Shown here in pieces: positions 10,642 through 18,962 of a stretch of DNA of 39,902 nucleotides. The stretch spans positions 1 to 39,902 of the forward strand of contig JAUCBJ010008180.1 in NCBI GenBank assembly GCA_032718475.1, read 5' to 3'. Under the pieces are notes generated by a model. That model did not search any database and was not told the DNA's origin. It was given only the letters and a program-made list of their open reading frames with translations. Source of the DNA: Nemertoderma westbladi (lineage: Eukaryota > Xenacoelomorpha > Nemertodermatida > Nemertodermatidae). A program made the translations under genes and the position numbers. The number at the start of each line of letters is the position of its first letter. Within the stretch, counting starts at the first letter, position 1.

Positions 10642-11054
10642 AACAATTTTTTTAAATAAGGGTTGTATGATAATTGTTTTCCTAAAAATGTTCTAGAACC
10701 AAAAAATGTGTTCTAGAACAAAAAATATTTGTCAACATTGGTACCATACACGTGTTCTATAACATTTATAAAAAGAAGTAGAAAATACTAGCTAGCTATT
10801 TTAAAAAATTGAAAATGTAATCTAGAATTAAAAAATGTGTTCTAGAACAAAAGTATTTATCAAAATTGATACGTAGCTAGCACTTATTCTATAATATTTA
10901 TTAAAAAAATAGCAAAACCTAGCTAGTATAATAAATCTCGTGAATGGGTACCCAAGGTGTTTATTAATTCCATGTACTTGCACTTGCACTGTTGTATCCC
11001 ATGCACTGAAATATTGTCCCATAATTCTAAATAAAATACTCAAACAAAATGCAA

Positions 11055-11204
11055 TATTTTTACTCTCGATATTTTTCTACACTCGAAATTTTTACTCTCG
11101 ATATTTTTACTCTCGATATTTTTCAACACTCGATATTTTTACTCTCGATATTTTTACTCTCGTTATTTTTACTCTCGATATTTTTCAAGTCTCGATATTT
11201 TTCA
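11055..11204 (-). repeat. 15-bp minisatellite array, inverted partner
   Basis: Tandem units of TTTTTACTCTCGATA, the reverse complement of the unit at 10346-10641. There are about nine units, the outermost carrying the variant CAAGTCTCGATA. Confidence 0.85.
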
Positions 11205-11710
11205 CCATTACCACAGTAAAATATACAGTATCTTTTTGGAGTTATTTTTGCCCTGGTGATTAAATGAGAAAACAAAAATTTTTGAAAACAACAATAAAAA
11301 ACAAGATTTGGGGTGATACCCCCTTAATATTAAAATATATTAAGAAAGCAGCGGTAATTATAAATAATATACGACCAATATATAAGTTTAACTTATTATA
11401 TTGTCTGGAAAAGGACTGTATTATAGTCAGAAAGTTCGCTTAACTTATATTATTCTTTGTTTGCGTGTGCTGAAATTCACACCTACTTTATATTAAATAA
11501 ATTTAAATTAATTTTTTAAACACACTATAACACACGGTTGGTGTTTGCGACTATTTTGCGCCATTAACTCCAGACGGCCTCTAGGAGTTCCATACTGGCT
11601 GAAGAGGATACAACCCGCAGAAAGGAAAAGCTCCTAAACAGTAACAGTGTATTTATTGAATCTGAACACCTGTGATGAACCCCGGGCCCTACCTACAGTT
11701 GGGTCCGATC
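11205..11710. other. Intergenic, nothing recognised
   Basis: AT-rich sequence up to about 11520, then more balanced composition. I see no coding frame, inverted ends or RNA gene. Confidence 0.5.
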
Positions 11711-11903
11711 TTCGCCCGCGTACAACCTTCGCCCGCATACAACCTTCGCCCGCGTACAACCTTCGCCCGCGTACAACCTTCGCCCGCATACAACCTTCGC
11801 CCGCGTACAACCTTCGCCCGCGTACAACCTTCGCCCACATACAACCTTCGCCCGCGTACAACCTTCGCCCGCGTACAACCTTCGCCCGCGTACAACCTTC
11901 GCC
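11711..11903. repeat. 17-bp GC-rich minisatellite, 11 units
   Basis: Eleven nearly exact units of TTCGCCCGCGTACAACC occupy 11711-11897, followed by a partial unit. Changes are only G/A at the CGCG/CGCA site. Because 17 is not a multiple of three, every frame on both strands reads the same repeated peptide, which gives several false ORFs. The array is flanked on the left by GC-richer sequence starting near 11570. Confidence 0.95.
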
Positions 11904-12145
11904 GGTAAACAAACCGAACATATACAAAAAACCATACCAATTGCAGGGTCTTCATAACTCGGTGAAAAGGGCTCCTTACCGCAACACTTGCGTTGCGTTT
12001 CTAGTACATGTTCGGATATGTGGATGGATTTGCAGAAATCATATTTAATTAACCAGTAATTTCCTCTTGCAAATTTAATTTTACTGTATAGACGACATAT
12101 AAACGATATCTTACTTGCCGTACTGCGTAACACATTCGGATACTT

Positions 12146-12694
12146 TGTTAGCTTATTCAATCCCGCTAACACCCCATAAAGTTAAGCCGATAAGCAATAT
12201 TGGGGGCCACGAGATTGAGTAATCAATCACTCGTGCCACCCCAACAAAATGGGAAGGAGAAACACACAATGAGGGTCAGGGGCCAAACCCCTAACAGAGA
12301 GAGAACAGGTGGAATGAACGGGAACACTCCAAAGGGCGCCAACAAGGGTATCAACCAATCAGGGGGGGGAAAGGCATCGATTAGGTAGAGTAACAAGGCC
12401 AACCGTGCAATATAGCCAGTTGGCAGTAATCATTTCAGTTCAGTTATCTCAGTATCATATTGGTGCTAGTTAGGTTAGTTAGTTTAGCTAGGGAAGGACC
12501 GGGACTTTAATTACCGTCAACCCGCCTTCCGTGTACAGCAATCTATCATTTATATCTATACCTATATCTATATACTCGTACAGCCGATTATTATATACGA
12601 CGAACGACACGAACTCTTTTTACCTTTCACACACGGCGGGGACGCGTGAACTAAACAACCGGATAAATCGGGATCCTTCCTGGATCCCGTCACA
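12146..12694 (+). mobile_element. Solo LTR of a BEL/Pao element
   Basis: The 549-bp sequence begins TGTTAGCTTATTCAATCCCG and ends GGATCCCGTCACA, like the LTRs at 15288 and 29066, with substantial divergence. It is flanked by the 5-bp direct repeat TACTT at 12141-12145 and 12695-12699, the duplication size expected for BEL. With no internal region and matching duplications, this is a solo LTR formed by recombination between the LTRs of an older insertion. It keeps the terminal hairpin CGGGATCC-loop-GGATCCCG. Confidence 0.93.
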
Positions 12695-12923
12695 TACTTC
12701 ATAGTACTAATTATAGGGGGTCTACGGGGCTAACGGAGGTTTCCGATTGGACGATATTATTTTCGCGTATTACTACGGGAAGGAATCGTTTAAAGTAAAA
12801 CCATGTGCAAGAGATATGGTAAGGACGGTAGAGCTCTACTCAAGGTAGCGGTCATGGGATAGTAAATTAAGACGTTATCGAGATATGGAGGATTTTAACG
12901 AGTCGAGGCAGAAATTTGAAGCA

Positions 12924-13101
12924 GGACAATTCGGTCCCGGACAATTCGGTCCGGACAATTCGGTGCCGGACAATTCGGTTCCGGACAATTCGGTCCCATT
13001 AATTTTGTGTTTTGGGACCGAATTGTCCGGGACCGAATTGTCCGGGACCGAATTATCCGGGACCGAATTGTCCGGAACCGAATTGTCCGGGACCAAATTC
13101 A
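12924..13101. repeat. Left head-to-head minisatellite pair
   Basis: Forward units of GGACAATTCGGTCCC (12924-13002) are separated from inverted units (about 13014-13101) by a 16-base AT-rich spacer, so the whole segment can fold into a near-perfect hairpin. Confidence 0.9.
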
Positions 13102-13741
13102 ATTGGTACTATATAATGGTGAATGTTCTAGAACCTAAACATTTATTATTATATGGAAGCTAGTGTTTTTTTTACTAGCTCGTATTTTTTTGAAAATAAA
13201 AAAATTTTACTTTATTTTTTGTTAACATTATTAGTTATGGTAGCTATGGTGTTTTTATGGAGCTTGTGAATTATTTACTAGCTAGTGTATGTATTTAAAA
13301 TGTTTAAAACTGATTTTTTTATATATTGCGTATGTATAGTATACTGTATTTGTTGTTGCTTGGTTAACAAGCCTAAATTATTATCCTAGATAATAGCTGG
13401 ATCTCATTCAGGGACTGTTATAATATCATCAATATTTTTGGTAATTAATATAATCAGCAATAGTTTAGGCCTAATTCTGAAATATCAATGTTTTCACAAG
13501 TGTTTTTATCATTTCAAGGAAATGCTAGCTAGTAAAAAAAACACTACATAGCTACACCTTAATAAATAATATATAATAATGTTCTCGAACACTTACCAAT
13601 AACAAAAATAAAAAAAATACAGTATTTTTAAAATTTCAAAAAATTCTAGCAAGTAAATAACACTAGCTACCATAAAAAATATCTCTACTCATGTTCTAAA
13701 ACATTCACCAATATCAAAAAAGCACTAAAAAGTTGCTATCA

Positions 13742-13930
13742 GGAACCGGACAATTCGGTCCCGGACAATTCGGTCCCGGACAATTCGGTCCCGGACAATT
13801 CGGTCCCGGACAATTCGGTCCCGGACAATTCGGTCCCGGAAAATTCGGTCCCGGACAATTCGGTCCCGGACAATTCGGTCCTAGGACAATTCGGTCCCAT
13901 TTATTTAGTGTTTTGGGACCGAATTGTCCT
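13742..13930. repeat. Right head-to-head minisatellite pair
   Basis: About ten forward units of GGACAATTCGGTCCC (13747-13897) are followed by a spacer closely related to that of the left pair and one inverted unit (GGGACCGAATTGTCC). The unequal unit numbers compared with the left pair point to expansion by slippage or recombination. Confidence 0.9.
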
Positions 13931-14081
13931 ACATCCGCAGAAATTAGCGTTAATTATAAGAGCGAATTAATTTATGAAATATAGAAATTTACGGCGCCAA
14001 TCGATGGAAAAGAACGGGAGGAGCTCGCGGAAGTCGAGATAAATGGATTTTCGATAAATCGGGACTCGGACTGCTTATAGT

Positions 14082-14963
14082 CGAGTCAATCTAGCAAAAA
14101 ACTAAGTATTTCGCAATCAACCCGGGCCACATATTTTGATTTCTATATTACCTTATTAATGACCGAAAAAGTCTATAAAATTTTATTTTGCGGATCATAT
14201 GTTTATTCAAGGAAATTCTGCGCAAATTTGCATAACACAAGCCAAACAAAAGGAAGAGTAGGGAAAAGTAAGTAGCAAATTAGTGATGTTCCAGAATAAT
14301 TTAATTAATTGCACAATTATTCAATGGGATATGGCTGTTTCTATATACAATGGCTGTTATTCAATGGGATATGAGTACCGGTAATATTTTACACTGGCGT
14401 GTTACACATTAATTGCTGTATCTCGGTAACTAGAAGTCGCATCAAATTTTTAAATATTTCAAAAATTCCACTACTGTATATATTAAGGTAACTGATGTAA
14501 AAAAAAGTTATACAATTCCACTGCAAGGAAATAATTTTTTGGGGTTAAGGGTATTTGAGGTCGACAAATCCAATGGGCGAGGTTAAGTCCATCCGTTGTG
14601 TAAATACGCTCCCTGTATTGTACCAGTAATTGGTATTAAAAATGGTTAAATTATTAGATAAATTTCCGTTGCTCTGGAAACTAAATTGGTAACTATATAG
14701 AAGTGCATACTTCTGTCAATCGATAGTCATTAGAGTAAAGTTTGTCTGTGCCAAATTTGGAGTAAATACCACCAAAAGAGTCCTTGTCGCTATGTAAAAT
14801 CCATGTTGCTAAGGAAAGAAACATAAAATTGAAAGTGATTCGCATAATATATTTTTATAGACTTTTTTTGGGGGTATTAACAAGGTAATATAGAAAAAAA
14901 ATTGGTTTGAAAGAATTACGAATTTGTTATGGGTTGACCCCCTTTTTTGGCTAGATTGACTCG
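14082..14963. mobile_element. Non-autonomous element with diverged inverted ends
   Basis: The left end, starting CGAGTCAATCTAG, and the right end, finishing CTAGATTGACTCG, are inverted copies. The match continues inward for about 110-120 bases, including TTTCTATATTACCTT and AAAAAGTCTATAAAA. The arms are diverged and a target duplication is not clear. No coding frame is seen in the 882 bp, so it is an old MITE-like or foldback remnant. Confidence 0.6.
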
Positions 14964-15282
14964 CATATTAGTCAAATAAATCGCCACCTTGGGGTAGTAG
15001 GTGTTTAAAATTAGAAACCTTTTGGTCAATACGGGTTTGCTATTGGATGATATATCTAATTTTAGCCGAGTTGCACAAAAGGGTCATTTTCATGATCTTT
15101 GATCATGATCTTTATGATCTTTGGCCTAAAGCATCTAATTATATATTTAATAGTAATTCTTACATTAGAAGCAAAGTCTAAGGGCACTTTGCCAGACATA
15201 CTTTAAATTTATCTTTGAAATTTCAGTCACTGGTTCACCCACCCCTGCAATGGCTGGGGGAACCACCAAAAATTAAGTGGCA
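14964..15282. other. Intergenic, target region of the BEL insertion
   Basis: No gene recognised. A small palindromic cluster (ATGATCTTTGATCATGATC) is near 15093-15112. The last bases, GGCAAAATG, lead into the retrotransposon. Confidence 0.5.
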
Positions 15283-15287
15283 AAATG

Positions 15288-15817
15288 TGTTAGCTTATTC
15301 AATCCCGCTAACACCCCATAAAGTTATAAGCCGATAAGCAATATTGGGAGCCACGAGATTGGATAATTAACCAACTCGTGCCATCCCAATAAGAGTGGGA
15401 AGGAAGCACACAATAAAGGGTCAGGGGCCAAACCCCTAACCCAGAGAGAACAGATGGAGTGAACGGGAACACTCCACGGGGCGCCAACAAGGGTATCAAC
15501 CAATCAGAGGGGGGCAAGGCATCGATTAGGTAGTAATTAGGCCAACCGTGCAATATAACCAGTAACCCAATATCAGTAATTCAGTTATCTCAGTGCAGTA
15601 GTGCTAGCATAGGTTAATTAGTTTAGATAGGGGAGCACGGGACTTTTAGTTACCGTATCCCGCCTTCCATATACTATACAATATATCTATATCTTATACC
15701 TTTATTATTATACACCGAACTTCAGAACTCATTTTACTTTCATTCACTCTTTATACAAGGCGGGGACGCGTGAACTAAATACCGGATAAATCGGGATCCC
15801 TCCTGGATCCCGTCACA
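15288..15817 (+). repeat. 5' LTR of the BEL element
   Basis: 530 bp, beginning TGTTAGC and ending GTCACA. It contains the 23 bases around GAGCACGGGACTTTTAG that are missing from the 3' LTR. AT-rich TATA-like sequence lies near 15670-15710. A perfect 8-bp stem (CGGGATCC/GGATCCCG) is at 15792-15812. Confidence 0.97.
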
Positions 15818-15877
15818 GTAACTAAAACCAACCGCCGCCCTAGCTAGCCAAACCATCAGCCACCAATCGCCAGCGAG

Positions 15878-18133
15878 ATGAGTCAATCGGGCGAGACACC
15901 GACGCGGACCCCGGACGAAGACCAAACGATCCATGAGGCCGCAACCAGGCGATATAGACCCACGACACCGGAGCCATCGATAACGGGCGAACCGGAAGTT
16001 CAAGACGAGGGGAGCCTGGAACAAGAGGTCGAGCCAAGAGGAAGGGAGAGTGAGACGGAGGGAGACGGAGATGAGTCGACACGGGACGGAGATCGGCGCA
16101 CCGATGTCGCCGGCCAGCTACAGGCCGAGGGCGACGAGCGGCCCACCGAAACGGCGACGGTGGGACCGACGGTGCGACGCCGGACGCGAAGAGACGGAGG
16201 AGACATCGGTACCGATGTCGCCGGCCAGCTACAGGCCGAGGGCGACGGATGGCCCACCGGAACGGCGACGGTGGAGCCGCCGGTACGACGTCGAATCCGG
16301 AGGGACGGAGGAGAGGTCGGCGACGAGGACGTCGGGGTTTCAGAGCGACTTCGACGGGCCTACAACGCGACCCGGAAGCTGATAAAGGACGCCAAGAAGG
16401 AAGGGGCGAAGGTAGACGAGGTGAGACTGAGAAAGCGACTAGGTGAGTCGGATAGACACTTTAATTACCTAATACGTTTTGGGCAGAGAGAACTAGCCGA
16501 GGGGAGAGCAAAAGGGGTTGCCGGCGAACTGTTTGAACTATGGGAGTGTGGGAGTATGGAACCTAGCGTAGCTCCAGTGTACATAGGGCCATACTTGGTC
16601 GATGCCCGGGGAGTAAAATTAGTGGGTTGGAGGGGAACCGAGGGGGGCGAATCCGAGGTTAACCCCGAGGATTCGGCCTCGTCGGTCGGAGAAAGTTCCG
16701 GGAAGCGGGGGAAAGTTAGTAGGTCGGGAAGGCGGAGGGGGTCCATCGTAACCGATAAGTCTGCTACATCCTCCGCGAAAGAAAGAGTGGTGAGAGAGAT
16801 AGGTGCCGCATACCGTCTCAAGATGGTAGAGCAAGGTCAGAGGGAAATGGAGGAACGGTTAGAGGAGGGGAGAGTGCGGTTAGAGAGGGAAGCGGCATTG
16901 ATTAGAGAAACCGGAGAGAGGGCCGAAAGGGCTTTGAGAAGCCTTAGGGAGTGTGAGGAAATAGAGGAAAAGGAGTGTAGGGAGCATGAGGCAAGGGAGG
17001 AAAGGGAACGCAAAGAGCGTGAGGCGGAGCGCAAGGAACATGAGGCGAGAAGGGAAAAGGAACGCAAGGAGCGCGAGGTGAGACGAAGGGAGAGCGCTAG
17101 GAGTGTAGCAGAGTCGGCCGCCCGGGACACCCAGGAGTGTGAGAGGAGAATGGCAGAGGCTGAACGAGAGCACAAGGAATTAAAGAGGCGCCAGAGTGAG
17201 CTTGCGAAACATAGGATTAGACGGGCGCACGAGCTGCAACTGGTGCGAGCGTCGCCGTCTGAAAGCGGGGCCGGCTCGGGTATTTTTGGGGAGCCGGGGG
17301 CCGTAGATACATTTATTAATACCCCACTGACAGGGACCGCGCAACAGACCCAAAACTGGTGTGACCGTACGGGCGGGGGGGGGGGTAACGACAATAATGA
17401 TACAATAGACGTTGTTAATGTTGATAGTACCGTATGGGACAACTCTAATCAAACCTTTATTGCAGGAAATACTTTGCCTAGTGGTAGTAATTTAAATTTA
17501 AATCAGAACAATCCTAATATTAATGTAGAAAATAATTCTAATATTAATGTAATTACGCAAAATAATTCAAATAATCAAAATAATAACCCAAATTCGAACC
17601 TACAAAATAACGCGATTACGCAAAATAATCCAAATAATTTAAATAACGCGATTACGCAAAATAATCCAAATAATTTAAATAATGATCCAAGCCCGAATTT
17701 ACAAAATAATTCAGATAGCGTAGTCGCGCAGAATAATACAAATGATTTCGTTCCAAACGAGCAAATCAATTCTGTTTCCAATATGGGTGCTATTAACGTA
17801 AACACGTCGGACGTGTATAGCCAGGCAGATGAGGGCCTGGTAGGCCACGTAGTTGGTAGGCAGGGAGCAGAGGGCCTGGTAGGCCACGTAGTTGGTAGGC
17901 AGGGAGTAGAGGGCCTGGAAGGCCACGCAATAGCAGGAGGAGAAGCGGGGGTGAATAGACCCGACCGCGGTAGGGTTGATGTGTCGACTAGAGAGGTATA
18001 TAGTAGCGGGGTGAGAGGTAGCGAAGTAAAATGTAGCGAGTGGGGGGGGGCTACAAGGGCCCCACAACTGAAAGTTAGCGGCGAGTGGGGGGGGGGGGGG
18101 GGGGGCTACGAGGGCCCCACAACAGAGAGTTAG
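15878..18133 (+). CDS. BEL accessory ORF1: coiled-coil and Asn-rich protein, 751 residues
   Basis: This is the first ORF of the element, with an ATG start 60 bases after the 5' LTR. The N-terminal third is charged and contains a 37-residue duplication (TDVAGQLQAEGD units, bases about 16102 and 16213). Residues about 300-454 form a strongly predicted long coiled coil, rich in Glu, Arg and Lys. Residues about 520-635 are Asn-rich with repeated ITQNNPNNLNN. Residues 654-686 carry repeats of GLVGHVVGRQG. It ends in glycines encoded by long G runs. I recognise no enzyme domain and no zinc knuckle; gag proper lies in the next large ORF. A structural or RNA-binding role is inference. A second frame (ORF1b) opens at 18072 and overlaps its end across the run of 19 G at 18087-18105. 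Confidence 0.75.
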   Translation: MSQSGETPTRTPDEDQTIHEAATRRYRPTTPEPSITGEPEVQDEGSLEQEVEPRGRESETEGDGDESTRDGDRRTDVAGQLQAEGDERPTETATVGPTVRRRTRRDGGDIGTDVAGQLQAEGDGWPTGTATVEPPVRRRIRRDGGEVGDEDVGVSERLRRAYNATRKLIKDAKKEGAKVDEVRLRKRLGESDRHFNYLIRFGQRELAEGRAKGVAGELFELWECGSMEPSVAPVYIGPYLVDARGVKLVGWRGTEGGESEVNPEDSASSVGESSGKRGKVSRSGRRRGSIVTDKSATSSAKERVVREIGAAYRLKMVEQGQREMEERLEEGRVRLEREAALIRETGERAERALRSLRECEEIEEKECREHEAREERERKEREAERKEHEARREKERKEREVRRRESARSVAESAARDTQECERRMAEAEREHKELKRRQSELAKHRIRRAHELQLVRASPSESGAGSGIFGEPGAVDTFINTPLTGTAQQTQNWCDRTGGGGGNDNNDTIDVVNVDSTVWDNSNQTFIAGNTLPSGSNLNLNQNNPNINVENNSNINVITQNNSNNQNNNPNSNLQNNAITQNNPNNLNNAITQNNPNNLNNDPSPNLQNNSDSVVAQNNTNDFVPNEQINSVSNMGAINVNTSDVYSQADEGLVGHVVGRQGAEGLVGHVVGRQGVEGLEGHAIAGGEAGVNRPDRGRVDVSTREVYSSGVRGSEVKCSEWGGATRAPQLKVSGEWGGGGGGYEGPTTES

Positions 18134-18221
18134 CGGCGAGAGGGGGGGGGGGGCAGAGAGTGTCCCACAGCCGTCAGCGGACAATGCGCGGGCCAAAATA
18201 GGTAAACCGCAACAACCGGCG

Positions 18222-18860
18222 ATGGAAAGTAATAGGGGGATTGCGGATATCCCCAGCGGCGTGCGACCGAGCAGAGAGAGACGGGTTGACGTCGCGAGAG
18301 GGCGGACGAAGCGTCGAGCCCGATCAGAGGAAGGAAGAAGAACAGTGGGGTTTAACCGGGAGGTCGACGAGAGATCTCACGAGCGGGAATATTCCACTGA
18401 TAGGAGAAGAAAGGAAGACAGTAGTAGAAGTATCGCCGCGAACGATAGAAGAGCGAGGACGGATAGCGAGCCGTCGGTAGTCGAGATGAGAACGGAGAGT
18501 CAGTGGCGTCGGACTCCGGGAGATTGCCGTCGCCCCGGAGAGATGCGACCCGGCGAGGCGCACTACGCGCCGAGAGAGGGGTACGCGATGTACCGGTACG
18601 AAGATGAGAACAGTAGAGAGGGGGGTCGAAGAGAAACTTTCCGACGGAATATACCTACCGATCGAGAATACGGTAGCCGCGGGGAGGAATATTCGAGAAG
18701 AATAAACTTCGATCCCGAAGAACACATGCAGACTGTAGGACATACTGTAGGCCTTACTGCACATACCGTAGGCCATACTGAGAGAGGCAATGTAGGCGAT
18801 AGGATAGCGTGGACAACGGGATTAAACCCGGAAGGCCATACCATACATACCGGCGGGTAG
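18222..18860 (+). CDS. BEL accessory ORF1b: Arg/Glu-rich protein, possibly the C-terminal part of ORF1
   Basis: The ATG-initiated frame has 212 codons, rich in Arg, Glu and Ser, ending in repeats of HTVG (TVGHTVGLTAHTVGHTE). The same frame is already open from 18072, overlapping ORF1 by about 60 bases. The overlap contains 19 consecutive G at 18087-18105, with another 12 G at 18142-18153. A change of one or two bases in the G run, or ribosomal or polymerase slippage there, would join the two frames. It is therefore either a separate small protein or the C-terminal extension of ORF1. No known domain is recognised. Confidence 0.5.
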   Translation: MESNRGIADIPSGVRPSRERRVDVARGRTKRRARSEEGRRTVGFNREVDERSHEREYSTDRRRKEDSSRSIAANDRRARTDSEPSVVEMRTESQWRRTPGDCRRPGEMRPGEAHYAPREGYAMYRYEDENSREGGRRETFRRNIPTDREYGSRGEEYSRRINFDPEEHMQTVGHTVGLTAHTVGHTERGNVGDRIAWTTGLNPEGHTIHTGG

Positions 18861-18962
18861 GCCAGAAGCTGATAGGCCTATACCGGTACCAGCACAGTAG
18901 TATGACTACAGCATGAAGGGACATAACATATACCCAGGGGAGGGGGGAATTATTGCGGATAG

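Larger units (their letters stand above)
10346..11204. mobile_element. Foldback-like element with inverted 15-bp minisatellite ends (TATCGAGAGTAAAAA)
   Basis: A left array (10346-10641) has many copies of ATATCGAGAGTAAAA, some in variant form with GTGTTGAAAA. The right array (about 11055-11204) has the same unit inverted. The outermost units match over TGAAAAATATCGAGAC. The interior (10650-11050) contains a diverged duplication with GTTCTAGAAC and CTAGCTAG motifs, also seen in the element at 12917-13936. No coding capacity and no clear target duplication were found. Reading frames across the arrays are artefacts of the repeat. Confidence 0.65.
12917..13936. mobile_element. Foldback-like element with inverted 15-bp minisatellite ends (GGACAATTCGGTCCC) and 9-bp TSD
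   Basis: The 1,020-bp element is bounded by the direct repeat GCAGAAATT at 12908-12916 and 13937-13945. Each end carries forward units of GGACAATTCGGTCCC, then a spacer (ATTAATTTTGTGTTTT on the left, ATTTATTTAGTGTTTT on the right), then inverted units. The forward/inverted unit counts are about 5/6 on the left and 10/1 on the right. Interior sequence also pairs inversely (AGTGTTTTTTTTACTAGCT) and shares GTTCTAGAAC and CTAGCTAG with the element at 10346-11204. A 9-bp duplication fits MULE-type mobilisation. There is no transposase. Confidence 0.72.

Noticed and set aside
10311-10646. Minus-strand ORF of repeated Ser-Arg-Tyr-Phe
   Set aside because: It is translation of the ATCGAGAGTAAAAAT minisatellite.
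11634-12172. Overlapping repeat-peptide ORFs on both strands
   Set aside because: They are a by-product of an 11-unit 17-bp minisatellite, which has no stop codon in any frame.
12875-13984. ORFs with FGPGQ or TELSG repeats resembling structural proteins
   Set aside because: They come from translation of the 15-bp inverted arrays. They have no starts, signal peptides or unique sequence typical of genes.
15308-15553. Identical 81-codon minus-strand ORF in both LTRs (also 29086-29331)
   Set aside because: It is antisense in the LTR and duplicated only because the LTRs are. No family is recognised, and the diverged solo LTR does not keep it.
16465-17442. Long minus-strand ORFs opposite ORF1, gag-pol and ORF3
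   Set aside because: They are shadows caused by the purine-rich coding strand. They have no domains, while the plus frames contain clear motifs.
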